DNA of 64,000 nt, from the NCBI RefSeq assembly GCF_008728515.1, contig NC_044990.1:13103156-13167155 (forward strand), in the 5' to 3' direction. The notes under the pieces were generated by a model, which worked only from the letters and a program-made list of their open reading frames with translations, searched no databases and was not told the origin of the DNA. The stretch is from Papio anubis. Taxonomy: Eukaryota > Chordata > Mammalia > Primates > Cercopithecidae. This document shows positions 10,130 to 22,399 of this stretch, piece after piece (the first letter of the stretch is position 1; each line of letters opens with the position of its first letter). Made by a program: the position numbers and the translations under genes.

Positions 10130-13100
10130 GTCTTAAGGGAACAATGGAGGTTGCTTGGCAGCACTCTATGTGCCTGTCATGGGCAGCAGCCATGGGGTGA
10201 GTCTCCTCTAGCTTTGGAAAGGGGATGAAAGAGTGAGAAGGACCACATCTTGGGGTTTGTGTGCCAGCTTAGCCACAGTACAATAGAACACCAGGTAAAT
10301 TTCTAAGGTTTTTGACTCTGGTCCCTGGCTCCTGGATGGCACCTCAGGACATGCCCAGAGCCTGGGGTAACTTGCCACCTGGAAAGACGGACACAGGATT
10401 GTCAGGCTTCACTATCTGCTGATTGTGGAACCCCAGAGCCTTGAGCAAACACAGTTGATAGCCAGGGAGTGGTTACAGCAGGCCTTGGGTGAGACCCAGT
10501 GTTGTGCTGGCTTCAGGTCTGACTCAGTGCAGTCATAGTGGTTGTATCCACAGGGGTGCTTATGTTTCTTAACCCAAAGCTCCAGGTGGCTAAGAACGTG
10601 GAGAGGGACTCCATTTTTGTGGGATAAAGTAAGGAAAGAGAACATGATTCTCTGCATAATAATCTAAAGAATTCTCCCAGATTATGTCTAAGACCATAAG
10701 GCAGTACCTCTACAAGTCTGCAAGAACCGCAGTGTTACTGGGCTTGAGGTGCCCCCTAATGTAGATGCAGCTTAGATTACCACACCCAATTCTTTTCAAA
10801 GACCTGGAAAGCCTTCCTAAGAAGGGCCGGTACAAACAAGCCTAGACTGTGAAGACTATGATAAGTACCTAAGTCTTCAATGCCTAGACACAAAAGAACA
10901 TGCACAAGTATCAAGGCCGTTCAAGAAAACATGACCTCACAAAATGAATGAAATAAGGCACCAGGGACCAATCCTGAAGAAACAGAGGTATGTGAACTTT
11001 CAAACAGGGAATTCAAAATAGCTGTTTTGAGGAAACTCAAAGAAATTCAAAATAACACAGATAAAAAGTTTGTAATTCTGTGAGATAAATGTAACAAAGG
11101 CATGGAAATAATTAAAAAGAATCAAGCAAAAATTCTGGAACTGAAAAATGCAATTGACATACTGAAGACATCAGAGTCTTTCAATAACAGAATTGATCAA
11201 ACAGAAGAATTAGTGTGAAGACAGTTTATTTTGAAATACACAGTCAGGAAACCAAAGAAAAAAAGAATAAAAAACAATGAAGCACACCCATAGGATCAAG
11301 AAAATAACCTCAAAGGGAAAACCTAAGAGTCATCACCTTGAAACAGGAGGTAGAGAAAGAGATAGGGAAAAAGAGATAGAGAAAGAGAAAGTTTATTCAA
11401 AGGAATAATAACAGAGAACTTCTTAAACCTAAAGAACAATACGAAGATCCAAGTACAAGAAGGTTACAGAACATCAAGCAAATTTAACCCAAATAAGAGT
11501 ATCTCAAAGCATTTAATCATCAAACTCCCAAACAACCTAATGATGCATCTTAAAGAGCTAGAAAAGCAAGAGCAAACCAAACTCAACATTAGTAGAATAA
11601 AATAAATAATAAAAATTAGAGAAGAAATAAATGAAATAGAAATGAAGAGAACAATTAAAAATTTGTGTTTTTTTTAAACTAAATAAAACTGACAAACCTT
11701 TAGCCAGACTAACTCAGAAAAAGAGAAGATTCAAATAAATAAAATCCTGGGTAAAAAGGGAACATTACAACAGATACCACAGAAATTCACAGGATCATTA
11801 GGGGCTACTATGGCTACTATCTGCCAATAATTTGAAGATCTAGAAGAAATCAACAAATTCCTGGACACATACCAAGATTAAACCAGGAAGAAATTCAAAA
11901 CATGAACAGACCAATAACAAGTAACAAGATCTAAATTCCAATCAAAAGACTTCCAGTAATTAAAAACAAAAACAAAAACAAAAAAGCCTATGAGCTGACT
12001 TTAAATGACCAAACATTTAAAAAGAACAAATACCAATTCTATTGAAACTATTCCTAAAAGTGGTGGAAGAGGGAATACTTCCAAAGTTATTCTATGAGGC
12101 CTCCATCACCCTGATACCAAAACCAGACAAACACACATGAATAAATAAGAACTACAGGCCAATATCATGGATGAATATTGATGTAAAAATTCTCTGAAGA
12201 ATACTAGCAAACTGAATTCAACAACACATTAAAAAGATCATTCATCATGACCAAGTGGGATTTATCCCAGGGATGCAAGAAAGTTGCAACTTATGCAAAT
12301 CAATCAATATGATACATCATATTAACAGAATGAAAGACAAAACCCATATGACCATTTCAATTAATGTTGAAAAGCATTTGATAAAGTTCAACATCCCTTC
12401 ATGATAAAAACCCTGAAAAACTGGTATTGAGGGAACATACCTAACATAACAAAAGTCATATACAACTTTTGTGTGTCCTATGACACACAGCTAGCATCAT
12501 ACTGAATGGGGGACAACTGAAGGCCTTTTCTCTAAGATCTGGAACACAACAAAGATGCCGTCTGTCACCATAATTATTCCATATGGTACTGGAAGCTCCA
12601 GCTAGAGCAATCAGACGAGAAAAAAGGGGCATCCAAATTGGAAAGGAGGAATTCAAATTATCCTTGTTTGCAGATGATATGATCTCATATATGGAAAAAC
12701 TAAAAGACTCCACCAAAAAACCCAAAACTATTAGAACTGACAATTTGTAAAATTACAGGACACAAAATCAACACATGAAAGTTAGTAGCATTTTTATATG
12801 GTAACAGTGAACAATCTGAAAAAGAAATTAAGACAGTAACTCCATTTATCATAGCTGCAAATAAAATAAAATACTCGGAAATTAACAAAAGAAGCGAAAT
12901 ATCTGCACAGTGAAAACCATATAACACTGATGCAAGAAATCAAAGAGGAAACACAAAAATGGAAAAACATTCCATGTTCATGGATTGGAAGAATCAATAT
13001 TGTTAAAATGTCCATACTACCCAAAGCAATCTATAGGTTTAATACAATTCCTATCAAAATGCCAATGACATTCTTCACAAAAACAAAATCCTAACATTTC

Positions 13101-14642
13101 TATGGAACTACAAAAGACTCAGAATAGCCAAAGCTATCCTAAGCAGGAAGAACAAAACTGGAGGAATCACATTACCTGACTTGAAATTACACTACAAAGC
13201 TATAGTAACCATAATAACATGGTACTGGCATAAAAACAGATACATAGACCAGTAGAACAGAATAGAGAGCACATAAATAAACTCATACATCTACAGTGAA
13301 CCTTATTTTTGACAAAGATTCTAAGAACATACATTGGGGAAAGGACAGTCTCTACAATAAATAGTGTTGGGAAAACTGGATATCCATATACAGAAGAAGG
13401 AAACTAGATACCCATCTCTCACCTTACACAAAAATCAAATCAAAATGGATTAAATACTTGAATCTAAGACCTTAAACTATGAAACTACCACAAGAAAACA
13501 TTGTGGAAACTCTCCAGGACATTGGAATGGGCAAAGACTTATTGGGCAATACCTGACAGGCACAGACAAAACAACAACAACTACAACCAAAAACAAAGCA
13601 GAAATGGACAAATGGGATCACATCAAGTTCAAAAGCTTCTGCACAGCAAAAAAAACAATCAACAAAGTGAAAAACCAACCCACAGAGTGGGAAAAATATT
13701 TGCAACTACCTATAAGACAAGGGATTAATAACCAGAATACATAAGGAGCTCAAACAACTCTATAGGAAAAAAATCTAATAATCTGATTAAAACACGGGCA
13801 AGTACTTGAATAGGCATTGCTCGAAGAAGCCATACAAACAGCAAAAAGTATACGAAAAGATGCTCAACATCATTGATCATCATAGAATTGCAATCCAAAC
13901 TACAGTGAGATATCGCCTCACCCCAGTTAAAATGGCATTTATCCAAAAGACAGACAATAATAAATGCTGGCAAGGATGTGGAGAAAGGGGAACACTTGGA
14001 TACTGTTGGTGGGAATGTAAATTACTATAGTCACCTTGAGGAACAGTTTAGAGGTCCTCAAAAAGCTAAAAATAGAGGTACCATATGATCCAGCAATCCC
14101 TCTGCTAGGTATAAACCTGAAAGAAAGGAAATCAGATATCAAAGACTATTCACAATAGCCAAGATTTGTAAGCATCCTAAGTGTTCATCAACAGATGAAT
14201 GAATAAAGAAAATGTGATACATATATACAATGGAGTGCTATTCGGCCATAAAAAGAATGGGAGGCTGTCGTTTGCAACAACATGGTTGGAAATGGAAATC
14301 ATTATGTTAAGTGAAATAAGGCACAGAAGGACAGACATTGCATGTTCTCACTTATCTGTGGGAGCTAAAAATTAAAACAATTGAATTCACAGAGATAGAG
14401 AGTAGGAGGATAACTACCAGAGGCTGGGAAGGGTGAGTGGGCTGTGAGGAAAGGGTGGGTGGTTAAGGGGTACAAAAAAATAGAATAAATGGGATCTAAT
14501 GTTTGCTGGCATAACAGGGTGACTACAGTAAAAAACAATTTAATTGCACATTTTAAAATAGCAAGAGGAGTATAATTGAATAGTTTTAAACACAAAGGAT
14601 AAATGCTTGAGGTGATGAATACCCTATTTACCCTGATGCGAT
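10130..14642 (+). mobile_element. L1MA-type LINE-1, internally deleted, with 5' UTR
   Basis: Long decayed plus-strand L1. 5' UTR-like sequence covers about 10130-10920 (left border approximate). ORF1-derived sequence follows at about 10920-11530 ('gggaattcaaaatagctg', 'ctggaactgaaaaatgca'). The text then jumps to ORF2 at about 11540 ('cctaatgatgcatcttaaag'), skipping the end of ORF1 and the endonuclease-coding part. ORF2 remnants run to about 14150, with the RT-coding region at 12650-12700 reading 'gtttgcagatgatatgat'. The 3' UTR runs on to about 14642 ('ggataaatgcttgaggtg'). Stops and frameshifts are frequent and no protein can be made. The last part of the 3' UTR reappears at 15576-15655 after an inserted LTR. 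Confidence 0.85.
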
Positions 14643-15575
14643 TGATACAGGAGTTAAAAAGAAATTACTTAGGCAGATAGTAAGGGTACGGAAGTCCTCA
14701 GTAAGGTTTTCCTTTTAATGAAAAGCAGCTCCAAAATTATTTTCTTTTCTAACAAAGAACATCCTGTGAAATCGAGCTTCAGACATAAACAAGCAAGCGG
14801 GAAGTTTGCATGGGTTAATACCAGCAGTTGTGCCCATAGGAATATACTACCAGGGGGTAGGCATGTTCAAAATGGTGGCTTCATCTTCTCTTTTGGCTAG
14901 CCACGTGTATAGTAAGGAGCAGACAAATGGAAAGCCCTGGGTTTTTTGTTTTTTTGTTTGTTTGTTTGTTTGTTTGTTTTGGAGGCGAGTCACATCGCCA
15001 GGCTGGTGCAGTGGCGGATCTCAAGCTCTCCTGCAGGGGCTCCAGCCCTCCCGGGTTCCCGCCATTCTCCCTGCCTCAGCCTCCCGAGTAGCTGGGACTG
15101 AAGCCCGCCACCTCGCCCGGCTAACTTTTTGTATTTTTTAATAGAGGCCGGGAGTTTCACACGTGTTATGGGATGGTCACCGATCTCCTGACCTGCGTGA
15201 TCCGCCCGCCTACAGCCTCCCAAAGAATGCTGGAATTCCCCAAAGCGTGAAACCACAGCGCCAACCAGCCCATTTGTATAAGATCAGGAGCAGGCGAACA
15301 ACCTTCCCAGGCACTATATAAACATCCACGCCACAGGTCAAACCAGTCTGTAGGCCCTACATAAATCAGACATCATGCCTCCAAAACACTGCCAGAATGG
15401 GCTGCAGTCGCCACTTTTCCCTTTTTGGACTCCTCTCACCATAAAAGCAGAGGCTGCTCTCTTCTCTCGCTTTGTTCTTCCTATTAAACTTTTCCATTTC
15501 CACCCACGTGTCATGCCATTAATCCTCTTGTGAGATGATAAAAGCCTGGGTATTTGAACAGTGATGCCTCTTCGT
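14643..15575 (+). mobile_element. Class I (ERV1-like) solo LTR inserted in the L1 3' UTR
   Basis: Non-L1 sequence splits the L1 3' UTR: 'ccctgatgcgattgat' on the left and 'acttgtatccaaaatatc' on the right are adjacent in L1. Near the right end it has a TATA-type box 'ataaaagcagagg' (15441-15453), then 'ttctctcgctttgttcttcc' and a poly(A) signal 'attaaa' (15483-15488), the order expected at the U3/R border of an ERV1 LTR. An Alu lies inside it. The family name is not recognised and the edges are approximate because the sequence around them is noisy. No internal retroviral genes are present. Confidence 0.6.
14945..15277 (-). mobile_element. AluY-type element inside the LTR, indel-rich
   Basis: Reverse-oriented Alu after a (gttt)n tail at 14949-14980. 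It retains 'cctcagcctcccgagtagct' and 'gatctcctgacctgcgtgat', so the parent is a young Alu. It also carries many one- to few-base insertions and deletions spread evenly ('ctccctgcctcag', 'ggccgggagtttcacac', 'aaagaatgctggaattcc'). Natural Alu decay is mostly CpG substitution, so this pattern suggests sequencing or assembly error. Confidence 0.85.
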
Positions 15576-15655
15576 AGTTATTACGTACTTGTATCCAAAA
15601 TATCTGTATGAATTCATAAATATATGCCAATGTAACCGGTTAAAAATTTTTTAGA
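15576..15655 (+). mobile_element. End of the L1MA 3' UTR
   Basis: 'cttgtatccaaaatatctg', 'cataaatatat' and 'ggttaaaaattttttag' follow the L1MA 3' terminus with small indels. It completes the element that starts near 10130. Confidence 0.65.
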
Positions 15656-15699
15656 AATGGCTACAGCGTATCTCCCTCAGTTCGTGCCAGTGGGCAGTC

Positions 15700-16013
15700 T
15701 TGAGAGGGACAGTGGCAGTGGCTCCAAGCCTGTAATCCCAGGACTTTAGGAGGAGCCAAAGTGGGCAGATCATAGGGTGGGGTCAGGGAATCCATCCTAG
15801 CCTCTGGTGAAACCAAATCTCTACCTAAAAAAGACAAAATTGGCTAGAGCGTGAGTAAGCAGCCACTGTAGTCAACCTCCCGGGAAACTAGAGGCAGGAG
15901 AGTGAAATGAACCAAGGAGAGAAGTAGGGAGGCTTTTAAGTGAGCGGAGTTCAGCCACTGCCTCAACCTGAAGCTGACAAACAAGACTCAGTCCTCAAAA
16001 AAAAAAAAAAGCG
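15700..16013 (+). mobile_element. Alu, plus strand, indel-rich
   Basis: Alu order is preserved from 'gcctgtaatcccaggacttt' through 'ggtgaaaccaaatctctacc' and 'gaggcaggagagtgaaatga' to 'caagactcagtcctcaaaaa' and an A tail. The many evenly spread insertions and deletions match the state of the Alu at 14945, although the two elements are independent. Confidence 0.82.
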
Positions 16014-17079
16014 ATGTTTAGATGTGGGGATTTAAACAGCCAATGGATTTTGCAGTCAGGACTGGGACCCTTATGCAGTTATGAGGAATAGCCATCGTAT
16101 CACTTTATATTGTTTGGACTTCAGCCTCTTTCTCTGTGAAAAGCGGAAATTCGAGACCTAGACTGTCTCACAGCCTTGCAATTGGGATCAAATAAGAAAC
16201 TACATATAAATAAGGTATTAGGTAATTGACTACAATCTGAAATAGTGGGTGCTTACATACTTTTACTGTTTCTCTTACCAGAGGAGTTCAGTTACCAATC
16301 AGTGAGTACGTTTTGATTTCTACCACGTGCCCAAAATTCCACTGGTCCAAAGTAGTTAGTTCATGTGTCTGCTCTTGCCTTAGCCAACTGTTCAGTATAC
16401 CGAAAGACCAGCAGTTGTTAATGGAGCCATGGAAAGCTCAAAAGGAAAATATGCACTTGCTCCTACTTCTAAGAACTAGCACTCTCCAGAATGGTAGGTG
16501 TTATTTTGATGGAGATTATTGTCCTCTTGGTAATATTTTCCTCTTCAAAAGGAAATTACCTTTCCCATCATTTGGTTAATAATTTTAAAGAATTGTGTCT
16601 GCAATAATACTACCAGTACAGGATACAGTGGACAAGAAGGAAATGGAACAATAGAATGAAGGGAAGAAACTGATATAAAAACTGAAAATAGCAGAGAGAA
16701 TTGAGGACGTATTGAGAATGAAAAACGAGCAACAAAGACATTCTAAAAGAGAGGTGCTAATTTAGCAGGAAAGATAGTACAATTTTCAAATCAACTTAGA
16801 AAACCACATTACATCACTCATCTTGACTACATCGCACAAACAAACAGACAAATAAAACCACATTTCAAGGTGATAATTTTAGAAGAAAAGCCAACCAGTA
16901 CATAGATCTGTGTTGACTCCTACGTGTGGAAAGAGGGATGGTCTAGTTGAAATGCCTATTTATATAGCTTACTATGTAGACATAGTGATTTAATAACTCT
17001 GCAATTATGTATATAATTGACAGTCTTATGTTTTATTCATTTTTCCCGGGTTGTGTTTATTACAGACTGTCTCATCTTG
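16014..17079. other. Unassigned non-coding sequence
   Basis: No recognised repeat or exon. The 88-codon open frame at 16313-16579 has no recognisable domain. Confidence 0.45.
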
Positions 17080-17225
17080 GAGTTGTTTATGTCCCTGTCT
17101 GTCTTATTTACCAGAGGGTGGATTCCTACAGGTTCGAGCCAGGTGTAATTCAAATGTGTATCATTGACAGCCCCTAGCACAATGTCTATCACACACTAAA
17201 GGTTTAACAAACTCTTAAAGTGAAT
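17080..17225 (+). repeat. L2 LINE 3' end
   Basis: Shows the order of the L2 tail: 'ttatgtccctgtctgtctta', 'cagcccctagcacaatgtct', 'cacacactaaaggtttaaca'. It is diverged. Confidence 0.65.
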
Positions 17226-17268
17226 TGAGTTATTTCAGGACTTTATTATCTTCTCTTTCTGTGTGCAT

Positions 17269-17310
17269 CCATGTGTGTGTGTGTCGGGGGGGGGGTGTCT
17301 GTATGTGTGT
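17269..17310 (+). repeat. TG/G-rich simple repeat
   Basis: (TG)n with a run of G at about 17285-17295, then more TG-rich sequence. Confidence 0.8.
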
Positions 17311-18904
17311 TAAGTTTTTCTGGAGAATTGCATTTTGGTTTTAACTTCTGAAGTTAGAAATAAGTCAATAGTGCGCTAAAATATCAGGGAGCCAATTCTG
17401 ATCATCGTTTACTAAACAATGCCTAGGGAGTAATTATCAGTCTGTTCTTGATGGAGTCTGTCTGCACTCAGACTTAGTGTAAAGAGAAGTCTGGGTTATA
17501 GAAAGCAGAAGGGGCAATTTTTCTTGACAGTGGGAAGAACAGGTAGAAGGGAGTAGTGGTGTGTATAGAAATGAAATAGAATATAAACCATAATCCTTGT
17601 CCTTCACAAAATTTAAAATCTGTTTAGAGGAGAAGAAAAAGACAACAGAACAACCAAGCAATTATCTGATAGAAGCAAATCACATACTTCTTTACATAAT
17701 GGGAATATTTTGACAATGAGTGATAGAAGATATTACAATTGTTCCCCACAACAAAACTAATTCAGCCTCATTATCCTCTATTTTTGTTTAGTTATCCCAG
17801 GGGAAGATGTCTAGTTCAAATCTTCCTGATTAGTTACTCCCACTCTGTTAGAGTTTGAAAACAGTCCTCTAGCACTGAAACCGAGGGACATGGCTCAGGT
17901 TGGCAAGATCATTATCCTCATCAGTGGACTTGACCTCCTGAGAGTCCTTTCAAATATATTGGAGAAGGGGCATTTGAAAGTAATTCCTGGTGTCTCTTAA
18001 TTGAGAATAACATACACCTTCCTGATATAAGTGAAACAGCTGCTTTTCTTCGCTTTACCCATATGTGGCAATTTTTCACTCAGACTGAGAATGTGTGTAA
18101 AGACCAGCGAGTGACAGTGACAATTGTGATTTTGAATGTAGAAAAGCCAAACCCATCTGATGTCCCTGGCCTTCTGAGTCTTGCTGTCTGTGCTTACTCC
18201 AGCTTTCAGGCTGAAGGAGGCTGCCATTGCCTAGTCATTAGTTTCAAATCTCATTCTCTTTATGGTGATTTTGGGGTTTTAGATCTAAAAATATCATATT
18301 GTTTTTCATTGGGGGATAATGGTAAAAATGAAAAAATATTCCTTTATTATATGAAGAGGGAATGCTGTTTACAGGAGACATTGAAAACTCAGAGGCTTTT
18401 AATGTTTCCTTCACTTTTCTGAATCCAAATGAGGAGAGTAAAAGACCTAAAGATGAAAGGACAGAATGTCATACTTAAACAAAGAATTATCTATTTCATG
18501 ATTACTTCAGTGGATTGGCTGTGTTCACATCTGAAGTTGCTAATGAATTCTGCTTATGATACTAGGCAAAATGGTGATGATAATAGAGTTTAATATTGAA
18601 AACTTGTAAAGCATATTTAAATAGTGTGAACACAGCAAAGAAGGAAAGGAGAGAGGGAGGGAGGAAGGGTGAAAGGGGGAAAAGTAACTGGTTTTGAATC
18701 AAAGAAGAACTTTGGAATTCACATGCTTATTTTTCCAAAATATTTTTACCTGAGAACATAAATTCTTTAAAAAAACAACTAAATTCACATTGTCAACTGC
18801 TTATATACAGGAAAAGCCTTTGACAGCTCTTTCTGTGTTTCTCTGTCCCAAATCTTATCAACATAACAGCAAACATGAGACATGAGAGACTATACAAACA
18901 GAAG
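17311..18904. other. Unassigned non-coding sequence with a purine-rich patch
   Basis: No exon recognised. The 119-codon frame at 18063-18422 has no recognisable domain. An A/G-rich patch lies at about 18640-18685 ('gagagggagggaggaaggg'). Confidence 0.45.
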
Positions 18905-19160
18905 CTAAGAACATAGGCTGTGGAACTAACTTAATGAGTTGAAAGTATAATCAACCTCTAACCTACTGGGTGGCTTGGAAACCATCTACTCTCTCTGTGC
19001 CTGTTACCACATTACTCTATGCCTCAATTTCCTTATCTGCAGATCTGGGATGTAATAACAGCACTCATCTCACAGAATTGTTGCAAAGGTTAAGTTGACT
19101 AATACATCTAAAGCACTTAAGACAGAAACTGGCACATTGTAGGTGCTCAGCAAATTAGAT
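18905..19160 (+). repeat. MIR SINE
   Basis: Nearly full MIR order: 'acataggctgtggaac', 'cctcaatttccttatctg', 'cacagaattgttgcaaagg', 'cacttaagacagaaactggc' and 'acattgtaggtgctcagc'. Confidence 0.85.
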
Positions 19161-19399
19161 ATCCAGTCTCACAGTTCACTGACCATCCCATATAACTCTC
19201 CTTTCTATCTCAGCACCTTACTTCCCAAGTTTTGGTCTTGTACTGTACACAGAATGACCCACTTTCAAACATTTAAAATTTGATGTTCCTGGATCCTACT
19301 ATACCTATTACACTTTTCTCTTTCTTCCTTGCTAACTTTGGTCTCCAACAACTTTGGAATTTCCTATTTACATAAACAAGGTTAAAAGAGAAAAAACAG

Positions 19400-19765
19400 A
19401 TTGAGGGAAGATACTTGTAATCTATATTGACAAAGGAATAGTGTACAGAAATATAAAGGTTTCCTACATATCGCTACAAAAAAAAGACTACTAGATGGAA
19501 AAGTGGCCAAATGGAATGAAAAAAAAGAAAAAAAAAAAACTTATCGGAAAAAAGGGAACCTCCAAAACCATGAAAAGTAATCAGGAAAAGTAAAGCAATA
19601 ATGAAACAGTTCATACTTTATAAACTGGCAATAATGTGATACCTAAATATACCAAGTGCTGGTGAGGATGTTTGATAGGAACTCTCAGATATTAGGAGTG
19701 GGAGTTTAAGTTGGTATCTATACTTTAAAGTACAATTTGGCAAAGCCTAGTAAAGCCAGGACATT
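19400..19765 (+). mobile_element. L1ME-type fragment, ORF2 3' region
   Basis: Very diverged plus-strand L1: 'gaaaagtggccaaatgg', 'gtgctggtgaggatgtttg', 'ggaactctcagatattagg' and 'gtacaatttggcaaagcc'. The element continues at about 20230. Confidence 0.7.
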
Positions 19766-20229
19766 TGAGCTTTGGACATCGTTGGATGCCTGCTAGTATC
19801 CTATCTCAATATCATACCTTTTTTTATAGAAAGTTGATTTTGTTTGCCTAGCCATTCCTTCCCCAGTACAGTCATGTGTTTCAATGGAAGAAGATGTAAC
19901 TTCCAGTTCTAGGAATGGAGTTGATTTTTTTTCTAAAATGATTATATTGCCATTGGCGGTGACACAATTTCAGCTAATAAATTATAAGGTGAGGTCTTCT
20001 GGGAGTATTATGCAGAAAGATTATAATTCCTAAGGGATTGTCCTAGGAAAAACAGCCTTCCCTCTTCTTGTGGGCACTTTTATTTGGATATCACATTTGC
20101 AAATGTTTTAATCATTCCACTACTAACCTGAGAAGAAGCCACACCCAGGATGACTGGGTGGAAGATGGAAGGGAATGATTCCTTGACAACCTTATGGAGT
20201 CTTAAATAAACCAACTCGATAATGCCAGC
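19766..20229. other. Non-L1 segment splitting an old L1
   Basis: About 460 bases between two collinear L1ME pieces. The sequence ('ttggcggtgacacaatttc', 'gaggtcttctgggagtatt') resembles an old LTR or DNA element, but I cannot name it. Confidence 0.35.
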
Positions 20230-20740
20230 TCCACCTTAAAACCTCCAAACTGAAAGTTTTCATTCTTATTGGCAATATCAGGCTATTTCTGGGTATGTAT
20301 ACCTCAGAACTCCCATTCAAGTATAAATGAATGTATGTAGAAGGATGCATTTTGAAACAACTTTGTAAAATCCCCAAACTGGAAACAATTACCTATCTTC
20401 AATTGAATAGTTAAATATACTTTAGTATAATTAAGTAATGGAAGACTATAAAGCAATTAAGAATGTATTAAAATGAACACATTTGATCTGTTTTTATGAA
20501 CACAGGTATATACCAAAATAATAACACACAGTGTAAAAAGAATAAGTTCCTGAATAACACATACAGCATACCATTTGTGTAAACTATGTAACCACACAAA
20601 ACAATACTCTTTGGGGCCAATTGGAATGTACACATAGAAGAATCACATCAAAAATGATCAGTGAAAACATACATACAATCATAATAGAGGGAGTGGATGA
20701 AACATGCTAGATTATAAAGACAACTCTTAAGTGTATCCGT
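20230..20740 (+). mobile_element. L1ME-type fragment, 3' end
   Basis: 'ccccaaactggaaacaatta', 'gtaatggaagactataaagc', 'acagcataccatttgtgtaa' continue the 19400 element toward the L1 3' end. Confidence 0.65.
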
Positions 20741-21600
20741 AATATTTTATTTCTTATAAAGATGTAAAACCATATATGAAGAAATTTATCATTCGTTGAT
20801 ACAGCTTAATGACAATATAGGTTTTTCTCATATTACTCTGATTTCTGAATGCTTAAAATAACTCATAAATATTTTCAAAAATAAAATAAAATTTAAAATA
20901 AAGCTAATTAGAAAAAGAAGATAAAGGAAGTGGAACTGGGGATGGGATTGTCTTTCACTATTCAATTAAAAGAGTTCTTTACTGTTTGACTACTATAACA
21001 TGCATGAATTTCATTTGTAATTTCTTCAAAGCAGAGGATTTTGAAAAGAAATTCAGTCTGTTTCAGACCACCAATTCCCTCTTTGTTGCAACTTCTTCCC
21101 TAGTTTGACTGAACAATATGGTGGTTTGCGGTATCCCCCTCTTCATGGGAACTTGTAATTTTCTATGTGTCTTTGAAAAGTTCACAACATGTTGAAAATA
21201 AACATCAACATATGAAACCACTGGAGAACACTACATTCCTGGCATTCCTTCAAATCCTCCCTGATGATTTTCTCCCTAGTTCAAACCAACAGTCAAATTT
21301 TTCTTTTCCTAAGCCCAGCTATTAAGAAAATAATCACCGCAGTGCTAATTTGGTACGGGCCTTAATCCATCTTTAACCATCTCTGTGTGCTTTGGGTGAC
21401 ATCCTTCACTCCTGAGATTTTCATTACCACCATACACTTTGCCTCTCAAATGTGTAACTCCAGTCTGATTGCTACACTCAGCCTCAGGCTAGGCTTCAGC
21501 TTCACTATTAGACTTCTCTATCCAGTTACGTGAAGCAGAACACATTGTTTTACCCAATGTAAGAATGGGCATGGTTAGGGTCAGTACTAGTCATCTATAA
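20741..21600. other. Unassigned non-coding sequence
   Basis: AT-rich. No exon or confident repeat. Confidence 0.45.
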
Positions 21601-21639
21601 ATGGAAGCGAGGCAAGATGCAGAATCATGGACTGATCAA

Positions 21640-22205
21640 TGCAGTTCATTTAAAGATGGCCTTAACTTTCTGACACTCTTTTCATTGGATCTGAAATTAT
21701 TGACCCTCTTCTCATTGAGAGGTGGGGCCCATGACTCTTCTTCTTGCGTATGTGTGGATTTTATGACTGTTTTGATCAATAAAATATGGCAAATGTTAAC
21801 ACTGTGCCAAATTCTGAGCCTAAACCTTAAGTCACTAGTGGCTTCCATTTCCTCACTCTCGCCCCCTGTCGCCGTGAGTTCTGCCACTACGTCAGAAGTC
21901 CAGCTACCTCATGACCACCATGCGGGAGAGGCCATGTGGAGCTTCCCCAGCTGCCGGTCTCGGCTGAACCCAGGGTTCCAACCACGCCCCTAAAGTGAGA
22001 GATCTGTGAATAAACTCTCTCGAGCCCTCCAGAAAAATCCACCCACCAGCTGAAGACCACTGGGCGACCCTGCAGAGCCATGTGGAGCAGAAGAATCACG
22101 CACTGAGTCCTGCTCACATCTCTGACCCAGAAACCGTGAAATACAACAAATGATTTTAAGACACTAAGTTTTTGAATTTGTTATCGAACGATAGACAACA
22201 ATATA
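21640..22205 (+). mobile_element. MLT1-type LTR (MLT1J/K-like)
   Basis: Plus-strand order of an old MaLR LTR: 'gattttatgactgttttgat', 'aatatggcaaatgttaac', 'gagaggccatgtggagc', 'gtggagcagaagaatcacgc' and 'gacactaagtttttgaatt'. The 3' part, with its polypurine and 'ttttaagacactaagttttt' stretch, is best kept. The 130-codon open frame inside has no retroviral motif and is chance. Confidence 0.65.
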
Positions 22206-22399
22206 ACTCCCTCGTCTCCAGGGCTATTTAGTGGGCCTCCTAGAGCTATACATAGTTCTCAGCCCTGAAACGTTTTCCAATTGCCATGAGATATTAAAAA
22301 ATATTTACGTACTCCCTCAACACTAAAACAAAAAATCATATAAAATAAAATTTTAAGATTCTCTTTTATTCCCTATTTTCATCCCTTTCTTCATCTCAA

